This document shows positions 9,431 to 17,693 of a DNA stretch of 64,000 nt, in pieces. The stretch lies in assembly GCF_013608025.1 (NCBI RefSeq), contig NZ_VDLV01000026.1:1-64000 (forward strand). The letters run 5' to 3'. Numbering within the stretch: position 1 is the first letter of the stretch; each line of letters begins with the position of its first letter. A model generated the notes under the pieces. It worked only from the letters and a program-made list of their open reading frames with translations, was not told where the DNA came from and ran no database searches. Both the position numbers and the translations under genes were made by a program. This stretch comes from Pseudomonas brassicacearum subsp. neoaurantiaca. GTDB lineage: Bacteria > Pseudomonadota > Gammaproteobacteria > Pseudomonadales > Pseudomonadaceae.

Positions 9431-9476
9431 ATGGAAAATTCACCGGGCATGGTCGAAGTCCAGACCTTCTTAAGGA
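9431..9476 (+). promoter_or_regulatory. Two ANGGA sites in the leader of the csrA-like gene
   Basis: ATGGA at 9431-9435 and AAGGA at 9472-9476 match the ANGGA core bound by CsrA/Rsm proteins. The second doubles as the ribosome-binding site of the csrA-like gene, so translational self-control or control by another Rsm protein is plausible. No binding data. Confidence 0.4.
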
Positions 9477-9484
9477 AAAAAACC

Positions 9485-9685
9485 ATGCTCGTATTAAGCC
9501 GCACCATTGGTGAGCTGATTTCCATCGGTGATGACATTTCTGTCCGCGTGTTATCGGTCAATGGGAGTACCGTGCGCTTCGGCGTGGAAGCGCCACGGCA
9601 CGTCGATGTCCACCGATCCGAAATCTACGAGAAGATCCAGAAGCAAAAGGCCCGGGCCGCACGCAAGGGGTGTTCAGTCGAATAG
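9485..9685 (+). CDS. CsrA/RsmA-family RNA-binding regulator (divergent paralogue)
   Basis: 66 residues, start MLVLSRTIGE with AAGGA eight bases upstream. The CsrA fold is complete: L4 and R6 in strand beta-1 and R44 in VHRSEIY, the residues known to contact the GGA of target RNA, are all kept. Compared with remembered RsmA/RsmE, several core positions differ (SIGDDISVRVLSVNG, VEAPRHVDVHR), and the tail is unusually basic (KQKARAARKG). The canonical Pseudomonas rsmA lies near lysC/alaS, so this is probably an additional paralogue. Its 3' end overlaps the convergent UPF0270 gene by 12 bases. It would act by binding mRNA leaders. Confidence 0.9.
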   Translation: MLVLSRTIGELISIGDDISVRVLSVNGSTVRFGVEAPRHVDVHRSEIYEKIQKQKARAARKGCSVE

Positions 9686-9901
9686 ATGCTTGGGCACATC
9701 GTGCTTGAGCATCAACTGGCACTGTTCGCTCTCGGGGTCGAAGACAATCATGGCCTGGCCTTTGGCCAGGGCTTGCCTGACTCGCAGGACGCGGGTTTCC
9801 AACGGGGTGTCATCACCGTTGTCAGTTCCGTCGCGGGTAACGAAATCCTCGATCAGGCGGGTGAGGGTATCGACTTCGAGTTGCTCGTGTGGGATCAGCA
9901 T
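9674..9901 (-). CDS. YheU family protein (UPF0270)
   Basis: 75 residues starting MLIPHEQLEVDTLTRLIEDFV, the typical opening of the small YheU/UPF0270 family (compare MLIPWQ.L...TL..LIE.FV). The conserved RDGTDNG and the pattern of the C-terminal half (ALAKGQAMIVFDPESEQC) also agree. Function is unknown; the family is small, acidic and presumably cytosolic. Its stop codon lies inside the csrA-like gene on the opposite strand, so the two mRNAs have complementary 3' ends. Confidence 0.85.
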   Translation of the reverse strand: MLIPHEQLEVDTLTRLIEDFVTRDGTDNGDDTPLETRVLRVRQALAKGQAMIVFDPESEQCQLMLKHDVPKHLFD

Positions 9902-9985
9902 GACAGGGCTCCGCTAGACAATTGGGCGCATGCTACGGCGGATGGACTGTAGCGGCTAGCCCGGGTTTTGCGGTGTCTATCCTGG

Positions 9986-10202
9986 CCTCATCGCGAGCAA
10001 GCTCGCTCCCACAGGGCCTCGAGTCGCACTGAAAGCCTCCTGTGGGAGCGAGCCTGCTCGCGAAAGCGGTTGGTCAGCTTGCCTCGATGTTGGATGTGCC
10101 GCCGTCTTCGCGAGCTGGCTCGTTCCCACAGTAACCCGGGTTGATCGAAGGATAAGTGTCGACCTCTGATTCCTGTGGGAGCGAGCTTGCTCGCGATGGC
10201 GT
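9986..10202. repeat. Two REP pairs, type B
   Basis: Four copies of the GTGGGAGCGAGC(T/C)TGCTCGCGA palindrome in alternating orientation (about 9989, 10040, 10107 and 10172) fill most of the 323-base gap between the UPF0270 gene and the M42 peptidase gene. The third copy is degenerate (GCTGGCTCGTTCC). Confidence 0.9.
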
Positions 10203-10224
10203 AGGCCGGGCGGTGACATGTTGG

Positions 10225-11415
10225 TCAACTATCCGAGCGCTGCCCAATCAAGCTGTCCACCGACGGCACCCGGGTATCGCTCTCCATCTGCGCATCGTGT
10301 TCGATCTGGTGGCTGAATCGGTCCAGGGACCCTTGGGCCGGTTGTGCGTCGCTGGCAAACACCGGTGGGCTGAGGATATAGGCGCCGAGCAGGCGACTGA
10401 GCGCGGCAAGGCTGTCGATGTGGGTGCGTTCGTAGCCGTGGGTGGCGTCGCAACCGAAGGCGAGCAGGGCTGTACGGATATCGTGGCCCGCGGTAATCGC
10501 CGAATGGGCGTCGCTGAAGTAATAGCGAAACAGGTCGCGGCGCACCGGCAGTTCGTTTTCCTTGGCGAGCTTCAGCAAGTGCCGTGACAGGTGATAGTCA
10601 TACGGGCCGCCGGAATCCTGCATCGCCACGCTCACTGAGTGTTCATTGGAATGTTGGCCGGGGGCGACCGGGGCGATGTCGATTCCGACAAATTCGCTGA
10701 CGTCCCAGGGCAGGGCAGCCGCCGCGCCGCTGCCGGTTTCCTCGGTGATGGTGAACAGGGGATGGCAGTCGATCAGCAGTTCTTCGCCGCTGTCGACGAT
10801 GGCCTTTAGCGCCGCCAGCAGCGCGGCGACCCCAGCCTTGTCGTCCAGGTGCCGGGCACTGATATGGCCGCTTTCGGTGAACTCCGGCAAGGGATCGAAG
10901 GCCACGTAGTCGCCAATGCCCACGCCCAATGTTTCGCAATCGGCGCGGGTAGCGCAGTAGGCGTCCAGGCGCAGTTCGATGTGGTCCCAACTGATGGGCA
11001 TTTCGTCCACGGCGGTGTTGAAGGCGTGACCGGATGCCATCAGCGGCAGCACGCTGCCACGAATCACGCCGGTGTCGGTAAACAGGCTGACCCGGCTGCC
11101 CTCGGCAAACCGGCTCGACCAGCAACCCACCGGGGCCAATGTCAGGCGGCCGTTGTCCTTGATCGCCCGGACGGACGCGCCGATGGTGTCCAGGTGCGCC
11201 GACACCGCGCGGTCGGGGCTGCTTTTACGGCCCTTGAGGGTCGCGCGGATCGTGCCGCGCCGGGTCATTTCGAAAGGGATGCCCAGCTCTTCGAGCCGCT
11301 CGGCGACATAGCGCACGATGGTGTCGGTGAAACCGGTCGGGCTGGGAATGGCGAGCATTTCCAACAGGACTTTTTGCAGGTATTCGAGGTCCGGTTCGGG
11401 AATTTTACTGATCAT
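10225..11415 (-). CDS. M42-like peptidase of the NAGGN osmoprotectant system
   Basis: 396 residues. It is a metallo-aminopeptidase-like protein with AHLDTIG (first metal His/Asp, ~residues 94-100), HLDDKAG (bridging Asp, ~residues 188-194) and TEETGSG (catalytic Glu pair, ~residues 223-229). It closely fits the 'osmoprotectant NAGGN system M42 family peptidase' found with the N-acetylglutaminylglutamine amide genes. A plausible job is turnover of the dipeptide osmolyte when osmotic stress falls, but this is inferred from position. It is downstream of, and same-strand with, the synthetase gene, separated by about 150 bases holding a REP pair. Confidence 0.88.
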   Translation of the reverse strand: MISKIPEPDLEYLQKVLLEMLAIPSPTGFTDTIVRYVAERLEELGIPFEMTRRGTIRATLKGRKSSPDRAVSAHLDTIGASVRAIKDNGRLTLAPVGCWSSRFAEGSRVSLFTDTGVIRGSVLPLMASGHAFNTAVDEMPISWDHIELRLDAYCATRADCETLGVGIGDYVAFDPLPEFTESGHISARHLDDKAGVAALLAALKAIVDSGEELLIDCHPLFTITEETGSGAAAALPWDVSEFVGIDIAPVAPGQHSNEHSVSVAMQDSGGPYDYHLSRHLLKLAKENELPVRRDLFRYYFSDAHSAITAGHDIRTALLAFGCDATHGYERTHIDSLAALSRLLGAYILSPPVFASDAQPAQGSLDRFSHQIEHDAQMESDTRVPSVDSLIGQRSDS

Positions 11416-11450
11416 GGAAACTCCTCGCGGAATATTGGAAAGAGCGACCC

Positions 11451-11557
11451 CGTGGCGAGGGAGCTTGCTCCCGCTCGACTGCGAAGCAGTCGCATGCTTT
11501 CGGGCTAGTCAGGAGGGCTGCTTAGCGGCCCAGCGGGAGCAAGCTCCCTCGCCACAA
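11451..11557. repeat. REP inverted pair, type A, inside the NAGGN gene group
   Basis: CGTGGCGAGGGAGCTTGCTC at 11451 and the inverted copy ending near 11556 lie between the NAGGN synthetase and peptidase genes. It could reduce or stabilise read-through into the peptidase gene. Confidence 0.9.
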
Positions 11558-11562
11558 AGACC

Positions 11563-13308
11563 TCAGGTCACCGCCTGGCTATGGGGAAACAACAAATCCA
11601 CAAAACGCTCGGCGGTGGGTTGCGGTTCGTGGTTGGCCAGGCCGGCGCGCTCGTTGGCTTCGATAAATACGTATTCCGGTTGATCAGCCGCGGGGACCAG
11701 CAGGTCCAGGCCGACCATGGGGATGTCCAGCGCTCGTGCAGCACGCACTGCCGCATCGGCCAGGGTCGGATGAAGGATGGCGGTCACATCTTCCAGTACG
11801 CCGCCGGTATGGAGGTTCGCCGTGCGCCGCACGAAGAGATGTTCGCCCGCTGGCAGCACGCTGTCGTAGTCATGGCCGGCGGCCCGCAAGGTCCGCTCGG
11901 TCTCGGCGTCCATGGGGATTTTGCTCTCGCCGCCCGTCGCCGCTTGCCGTCGCCGACTCTGGGCTTCGATCAGCGCGCCGATGCTGTGCTGACCATCGCC
12001 AATCACTTCTGCAGGACGACGGATTGCTGCCGCGACTACTTCAAAACCGATCACCAGAATGCGCAGGTCCAGCCCTTCGTGGAAGCTCTCCAGCAGCACG
12101 CGGCTGTCAAAGCGCTTGGCGGCTTCGATGGCGGCCTGCACTTCCTCGATCGTGCGCAGATCCACCGCAACGCCTTGACCCTGTTCGCCGTCCAGCGGCT
12201 TGACTACCACGCGCTCGTGCTCGTCGAGAAAGGCCAGGTTGTCATCGGCATTGCCCGCCAGTTGTTGTGCCGGAAGATTGAGGCCGGCGTTCTTCAACAC
12301 CTTGTGCGTCAGGCTCTTGTTCTGGCACAACGTCATGCTGATCGCACTGGTCAAGTCGCTCAGGGATTCCCGGCAGCGAATCCGGCGGCTGCCATGCACC
12401 AGGGTGAACAGCCCAGCCTCGGCGTCATCCACCTGCACTTCAATGCCGCGGCGGTGCGCCTCTTCGACGATGATGCGGGCATAGGGATTGAATTCCGCTT
12501 CGGGGCCGGGACCGAGGAACAGCGGTTGGTTGATGCCATTCTTGCGCTTGATCGCAAAGGTCGAAAGATTGCGGAAACCGAGCTTGGCGTAGAGGTTTTT
12601 CGCCAGGCGATTGTCGTGCAGCACCGACAGGTCGAGGTAGCTCAAGCCCCGGCTCATGAAGTGTTCGATGAGGTGGCGCACCAGCACTTCACCCACGCCG
12701 GGACGTGGGCAGTGCGGGTCCACCGCCAGGCACCAGAGGCTGCTGCCGTTTTCCGGATCGTTGAAGGCTTTCTGGTGATTGAGGCCCATCACGCTGCCGA
12801 TCACCGCACCGGTATCGTCGTCCTCGGCCAGCCAGTACACCGGGCCGCCCTGGTGCCGTGGTGTCAATCGTTGCGGGTCGATGGGCAGCATGCCGCGAGC
12901 CTGATAGAGCTGATTGATGGCTTGCCAGTCATCGCCACTCTGGGCACGACGAATCCGAAAGCCGCGAAACACCCGCGTGGCTTGCCGGTAGTCGCTGAAC
13001 CACAGGCGCAGGGTGTCGGAGGGGTCGAGGAACAGTTGCGTCGGCTCCAGGCCCAGGACCTGCTGGGGCGCGGCCACGTACAGGGCGATGTCACGCTCGC
13101 CGGGTTGTTCGTTGAGCAGTTCTCGGGCCAGGCTCGCCGGGTCGGGAAACGTATGGCCGATCAACAGCCGGCCCCAGCCGCAATGCACCGCGATGGGGTC
13201 GGCGCCCAATTCGCTGCCGTCTTCGGCCAGCCGCGCCTGCAAGCGCTCGTAGGACGGCGGCTGGCCGCGCAAGAGTCGTTGGTTGTGAAGGGTTGTATGG
13301 GGTTTCAT
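11563..13308 (-). CDS. ngg: N-acetylglutaminylglutamine synthetase
   Basis: 581 residues with two domains: a GNAT acetyltransferase (~residues 100-270; e.g. LWCLAVDPHCPRPGVGEVLVRH for acetyl-CoA binding) and a C-terminal ATP-grasp ligase (~residues 290-575; VVKPLDGEQGQGV, VLLESFHEGLDLRILVIG, VFIEANERAGL). This combination acetylates glutamine and joins it to a second glutamine, giving N-acetylglutaminylglutamine. The product is amidated by the neighbouring amidotransferase to NAGGN, a dipeptide compatible solute of Pseudomonas and rhizobia. The start lies three bases after the amidotransferase stop, so the two are translated from one message. Confidence 0.92.
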   Translation of the reverse strand: MKPHTTLHNQRLLRGQPPSYERLQARLAEDGSELGADPIAVHCGWGRLLIGHTFPDPASLARELLNEQPGERDIALYVAAPQQVLGLEPTQLFLDPSDTLRLWFSDYRQATRVFRGFRIRRAQSGDDWQAINQLYQARGMLPIDPQRLTPRHQGGPVYWLAEDDDTGAVIGSVMGLNHQKAFNDPENGSSLWCLAVDPHCPRPGVGEVLVRHLIEHFMSRGLSYLDLSVLHDNRLAKNLYAKLGFRNLSTFAIKRKNGINQPLFLGPGPEAEFNPYARIIVEEAHRRGIEVQVDDAEAGLFTLVHGSRRIRCRESLSDLTSAISMTLCQNKSLTHKVLKNAGLNLPAQQLAGNADDNLAFLDEHERVVVKPLDGEQGQGVAVDLRTIEEVQAAIEAAKRFDSRVLLESFHEGLDLRILVIGFEVVAAAIRRPAEVIGDGQHSIGALIEAQSRRRQAATGGESKIPMDAETERTLRAAGHDYDSVLPAGEHLFVRRTANLHTGGVLEDVTAILHPTLADAAVRAARALDIPMVGLDLLVPAADQPEYVFIEANERAGLANHEPQPTAERFVDLLFPHSQAVT

Positions 13309-13311
13309 CGA

Positions 13312-15084
13312 TCAGATTCCTTGCTCGCTGAGCCACAGGTTCAGCGCCGCCAATTGCCATAGCCGCGAACCGCGCAACGGCGTCAGTTGGCCGTTGGGGT
13401 CGGTCAGCAAACGGTCCAGCATGGTCGGGTTGAACAGGCCACGATCCTGGCTCGGATCCAGCAGCAGTTCACGGACCCAGGCCAGGGTGTCGCCTTCCAG
13501 ATGCTTGAGACCCGGCACGGGGAAATAGCCTTTCTTGCGGTCGATGACCTCGCTCGGGATCACCCGGCGGGCGGCTTCCTTGAGCACGTGCTTGCCGCCG
13601 TCGGGCAGCTTGAATTTCGCCGGTACCCGGGCGGAAAGCTCCACCAGCCGGTAGTCGAGGAACGGTGTGCGCGCCTCCAGGCCCCAGGCCATGGTCATGT
13701 TGTCGACACGCTTGACCGGGTCGTCCACCAGCATCACCGTGCTGTCCAGGCGCAAGGCCTTGTCGACTGCGGCATCGGCACCCGGTTGGGCGAAGTGTTC
13801 CTTGACGAAGTCTCCGGCCGCGTCGTTGGCGGTGAGCCACTTGGGCTGCACGGTGGCGGCATATTCTTCATAGGTGCGGTCGAAGAAGGCCGCGCGATAG
13901 GCCGCGTACGGATCGCTCGCCCCGTCGACCTGCGGGTACCAGTGATAACCGGCGAACAGTTCGTCGGCACCCTGGCCGCTTTGCACCACTTTGCAATGCT
14001 TGGCCACTTCCCGCGACAGCAGGTAGAAGGCGATGCAGTCGTGACTCACCATCGGTTCGCTCATGGCGCGGAACGCCGCGGGCAACTGTTCGATGATTTC
14101 TTTCTCGTCGATGCGCAATTGGTGATGACGCGTGCCGTAGTGCTTGGCGATCAGGTCCGAATACTGGAACTCGTCGCCGCGCTCGCCGCCTGCGTCCTGG
14201 AAACCGATGGAGAACGTCGACAGGTCGTCAACACCGACCTCACGCAACAGCCCCACGAGCATGCTTGAATCCACACCGCCCGACAGCAGCACGCCGACAT
14301 CGACGGCGGCGCGTTGGCGAATGGCGACGGCTTCGCGAGTGCTGTCCAGCACGCGTTCGATCCAGTCTTCCAGGTTGAGGTTCTGCTCGTCGGGCCGGGG
14401 ACCGTAGGGCAACGTCCACCAGGTTTTCTGCTCGGTGCTGCCGTCCGCCTCGATACGCATCCAGGTGGCCGGCGGCAATTTCTCGACGCCGGCCAGCAAG
14501 GTGCGAGGCGCCGGGACGACCGCATGGAAATTGAGGTAGTGATTCAGGGCGATCGGGTCGAGCACCGGGTTGATGTCGCCGCCCTTGAGCAAGGCTGGCA
14601 ACGCCGAGGCAAAGCGCAGGCGCTGGCCGTTGCGTGACAGGTACAGCGGCTTCACGCCGAGTCGGTCGCGGGCGATGAAAAGACGCTTGGCGTCGCGCTC
14701 CCAGATGGCGAAGGCAAACATGCCGTTGAGCTTGGGCAGTAGCGCTTCGCCCCAAGCGTGATAACCCTTGAGTAAGACTTCGGTATCGCCGCCGGAATAA
14801 AAGGCGTAGCCCAGGCCTTCGAGTTCGGCCCGCAGTTCCGGGTAGTTGTAGATCGCGCCGTTGAACGCCAGGGACAGGCCCAAGTGATTGTCGATCATCG
14901 GCTGGGCCGAGCCGTCGGACAGGTCCATGATCTTCAGGCGTCGATGGCCGAGGGCAATTGGCCCCTGGCTATGGAAACCCCACGCGTCGGGGCCGCGAGG
15001 AGCCAGGTGATGGGTGATGCGCTCTACGGCCGCAAGGTCCGCAGGTTGTTGATCGAAACGTAACTCTCCAGCTAATCCGCACAT
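13312..15084 (-). CDS. N-acetylglutaminylglutamine amidotransferase (AsnB-like)
   Basis: 590 residues. The class II glutamine amidotransferase domain starts at Met1-Cys2-Gly3 (the catalytic Cys exposed after Met removal), with conserved RGPDAWG and GDTEVLLKGY segments. The asparagine-synthetase-type ATP pyrophosphatase domain carries SGGVDSSML (~residues 252-260). In this operon it converts the C-terminal carboxylate of N-acetylglutaminylglutamine to the amide, completing the osmolyte NAGGN. It is the first gene of the minus-strand group (followed by ngg and the M42 peptidase). It could be mistaken for asparagine synthase, but the context argues against that. Confidence 0.92.
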   Translation of the reverse strand: MCGLAGELRFDQQPADLAAVERITHHLAPRGPDAWGFHSQGPIALGHRRLKIMDLSDGSAQPMIDNHLGLSLAFNGAIYNYPELRAELEGLGYAFYSGGDTEVLLKGYHAWGEALLPKLNGMFAFAIWERDAKRLFIARDRLGVKPLYLSRNGQRLRFASALPALLKGGDINPVLDPIALNHYLNFHAVVPAPRTLLAGVEKLPPATWMRIEADGSTEQKTWWTLPYGPRPDEQNLNLEDWIERVLDSTREAVAIRQRAAVDVGVLLSGGVDSSMLVGLLREVGVDDLSTFSIGFQDAGGERGDEFQYSDLIAKHYGTRHHQLRIDEKEIIEQLPAAFRAMSEPMVSHDCIAFYLLSREVAKHCKVVQSGQGADELFAGYHWYPQVDGASDPYAAYRAAFFDRTYEEYAATVQPKWLTANDAAGDFVKEHFAQPGADAAVDKALRLDSTVMLVDDPVKRVDNMTMAWGLEARTPFLDYRLVELSARVPAKFKLPDGGKHVLKEAARRVIPSEVIDRKKGYFPVPGLKHLEGDTLAWVRELLLDPSQDRGLFNPTMLDRLLTDPNGQLTPLRGSRLWQLAALNLWLSEQGI

Positions 15085-15252
15085 AAGTCCTTACCGGTTT
15101 TTCCGTTGGGGAGGGGTCAAGCCATACCCGTCGAAAGGGCGGGTACTCTGAAACTGACCGGTGGGATTGCTGTGAGTTTTATATCGATGCGTTATAAGCC
15201 GACGGGCGGGGGCCGTGTGGCTTGTGGCATTTATCCAGGGAAAGCCTGACCT

Positions 15253-15553
15253 TGTGGGAGCGAGCCTGCTCGCGAAAGCTGTCGCATGCCCGTGGCGCCG
15301 TTCCTTTTAGGTCGCCTGAACACCTGTGGCGAGGGAGCTTGCTTCCGCTCGGCTGCGAAGCAGCCGTAAAACCGGCAAATGCGGTGTATCTGCAGCTCCG
15401 CATTCGGCAGTTTGGGGCCGCTTCGCGACCCAGCGGGAGCAAGCTCCCTCGCCACGAGGCCATCGTTTTTCTTAACTGAACAGCGTTAGTAGCATGCCCG
15501 GCCTCTGTGCCGTCTGAACCACCGCTTTCGCGAGCAGGCTCGCTCCCACAGGA
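15253..15553. repeat. Nested REP: type B arms enclosing a complete type A pair
   Basis: A type B arm (TTGTGGGAGCGAGCCTGCTC, 15253) and its inverted partner (GCGAGCAGGCTCGCTCCCAC, ending ~15550) enclose a full type A inverted pair (GTGGCGAGGGAGCTTGCTTC at ~15328 to its partner ending ~15457). These fill most of the 476-base gap between the amidotransferase gene and mnmC; the remaining ~165 bases beside the amidotransferase start should hold that operon's promoter. Confidence 0.88.
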
Positions 15554-15560
15554 GAATGTG

Positions 15561-17543
15561 TCAGGCCTTGCCCCGAATCACTGCCCGCAGCGCAAACCGA
15601 TTCGGATGGCAGGCCTCGGCGACGCTTCGCGGCAGTGGCAGCGGTTCGTTCTCCAGCCAGGCGGCGATCAGTTCGCCGGACAGTGGCGCGGTGATCAGCC
15701 CTCGAGAGCCATGGCCGCTGTTGACGTACAGGCCGTCAAGCCAGGGGCACGGCGTGTCAGGCACTTGGCGCGCGTCCTTGGCCAGGGCCGAATACGCTTC
15801 GATGAAAGCAGAATGGTCGGCCAGCGGTCCGACAATCGGCAGGTAGTCCGGGCTGGTGCAGCGAAACGCCGCGCGGCCTTCCAGTTGTGCTGGATCCAGG
15901 GCTCGGGCGTTGAGCCGATCCACCAAGTCCACGGAAATATCTTCGAGCATCTGCAGGTTGCCGGCATGCTCGGCGGCGGTGGGCGTCAGGTCATCGCTGT
16001 GGAAATCGAAACTGGCGCCCAACGTGTGCTCGCCCATACGGGGCGGGGCCACATAGCCTTCGGCGCAGACCACCGTCGCCAGGCTTTGGCTGCGGGCAGT
16101 TTGCGGCAGGCGGGTGATCTGTCCGCGAATGCGCTTGAGAGGCAGCTCGGCGGCGGGCTCGAAGCGTTTGATCTCGGCCGCGCTGGCGAGGATGACCACC
16201 GGTGCGCTGGCCAGGCAACGTTCGCCGTCCCAAGCCTGCCATTGACCGTCAACGCGGCGCAGTTCCAGCACTTCATGGTGTGGCTGCAGCGCGATCGCCG
16301 GGTTCGAGGCTTGCCAGCGACACAGCGCTGGCGGGTGCACCCAGCCGCCTTCGGGGTAAAACAAGCCGCCGCTGGGCAAGCCGATGCTCGATTTCGCCTC
16401 GGCCTCATCGCGATCAAGGATCTTCAAGAGACTTGCCGGAAACGCCTCGGCCAAGCGTGCCTGGCGCTCGGCTTCCTTGGCGTCGAAGGCCAGTTGCAGG
16501 ACACCGCAGCCGTCCCAGTCGAGGCCTCGTTGCAGGTGTTCGAGCAAGCGCCGCGTGTAGCCGAAACCGCTGAGGATCATCTGCGACAGCGCAGTGCCAT
16601 GGGCCGACAGCTTGAGGTACAGCACGCCTTGCGGATTGCCGGACGCTTCTTCGGCCAGACCGGCATGACGCTCCAGCAAGGTCACCTGCCAGCCACGGGC
16701 GGCGAGGCTGGCCGCGCTGGCGCAACCGGCCAGCCCGCCACCGATCACCAGGGCCCGACGCTCGCCGGCAGGCGGGGCGGGGCGGGCGTACCAGGGTTTT
16801 GCCGGAGCAGGCTCAGGCGCCTGATCCGGCCAGCCGAGGAACACACCGCGAAGAATCTCCCATTTATGGCCGATACCCGGCGTGCGTTTCATCTTGAAAC
16901 CCGCCGCGTTGAGCAGGCGCCGAACCCAGCCAGTGCTGGTAAAGGTGCTGAGGGTGGCACCGGGTGCCGCCAGCCGCGCCAGTTCGGCGAACAGCTCGGC
17001 GGTCCACATCTCGGGATTTTTCGCCGGGGCGAAACCGTCGAGGAACCAGGCGTCGATGTGCCCGTCCAGCTGCGGCAACTGTTCGAGGGCATCGCCAATC
17101 AGCAGCGTCAGGGTGACTCGACCGTTCGCCAGCGTCATGCGTTGGAAACCCTGGTGAATCGCGACGTACTGCCCAAGCAACTGATCAGCCTGGACCTTGA
17201 GTTCGGGCCACAAGGCCAGTGCCCGGCGCAGGTCCTCGGGGCTCAGGGGAAACTTCTCGACGCTGACAAAATGCAGCCGCGCCCCCGCCGGTGCACGTTG
17301 CTCGAACAGCTGCCAGGCGCAGAGAAAGTTCAGTCCGGTGCCAAACCCGGTTTCGCCGACCACCAGCCGCCCGTTGTCTGCCAGCGCGGCAAAACGCTCG
17401 GCGAGGTTGTTCTGCTCAAGGAATACGTAGCGGGTTTCTTCCAGGCCCGACTGGTCGGAAAAATACACATCGTTGAACACCCGGGAACGAGGGCGACCCT
17501 GGTCATCCCAGTCGAGTTGGGCGTGGTGTTGAATGGGCGTCAT
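15561..17543 (-). CDS. mnmC: Bifunctional tRNA modification enzyme MnmC
   Basis: 660 residues with two enzymes in one chain. The N-terminal methyltransferase (~residues 1-245; GETGFGTGLNFLCAW for AdoMet, DAWFLDGFAPAKNPEMW) is the MnmC2 part. The C-terminal FAD oxidoreductase (~residues 260-655; VIGGGLAGCASAASLAARGW dinucleotide loop, VNSGHGSRGL) is the MnmC1 part. Together they turn 5-carboxymethylaminomethyl-uridine into 5-methylaminomethyl(-2-thio)uridine at the wobble base of certain tRNAs. The length is normal for the fused form. It is divergent from the polyphosphate gene and has type B/A repeats just past its stop. Confidence 0.94.
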   Translation of the reverse strand: MTPIQHHAQLDWDDQGRPRSRVFNDVYFSDQSGLEETRYVFLEQNNLAERFAALADNGRLVVGETGFGTGLNFLCAWQLFEQRAPAGARLHFVSVEKFPLSPEDLRRALALWPELKVQADQLLGQYVAIHQGFQRMTLANGRVTLTLLIGDALEQLPQLDGHIDAWFLDGFAPAKNPEMWTAELFAELARLAAPGATLSTFTSTGWVRRLLNAAGFKMKRTPGIGHKWEILRGVFLGWPDQAPEPAPAKPWYARPAPPAGERRALVIGGGLAGCASAASLAARGWQVTLLERHAGLAEEASGNPQGVLYLKLSAHGTALSQMILSGFGYTRRLLEHLQRGLDWDGCGVLQLAFDAKEAERQARLAEAFPASLLKILDRDEAEAKSSIGLPSGGLFYPEGGWVHPPALCRWQASNPAIALQPHHEVLELRRVDGQWQAWDGERCLASAPVVILASAAEIKRFEPAAELPLKRIRGQITRLPQTARSQSLATVVCAEGYVAPPRMGEHTLGASFDFHSDDLTPTAAEHAGNLQMLEDISVDLVDRLNARALDPAQLEGRAAFRCTSPDYLPIVGPLADHSAFIEAYSALAKDARQVPDTPCPWLDGLYVNSGHGSRGLITAPLSGELIAAWLENEPLPLPRSVAEACHPNRFALRAVIRGKA

Positions 17544-17693
17544 GACGGGCTCGGTGAAAACGAAGGCGCCATTCTAGCTGATCGGCGAGGCGTTGCTTGA
17601 TCCAGGGCAAACGAGCCTGCATCCGGAAGGAATCTGCTGCGCAGGCGCGCATCCAATCCGCTAGTCTTGCCCCATTCCTGGAAGGAGCTGTCC

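Noticed and set aside
11581..13362. A 593-codon frame antisense to the NAGGN synthetase
   Set aside because: Covers a gene with clear GNAT and ATP-grasp motifs; no independent signal.
13312..15084. Asparagine synthase (asnB)
   Set aside because: Domain architecture is shared, but tight linkage to the GNAT/ATP-grasp synthetase and M42 peptidase points to NAGGN synthesis.
15507..17600. A 697-codon frame antisense to mnmC
   Set aside because: Same shadow effect; mnmC has full domain motifs on the other strand.
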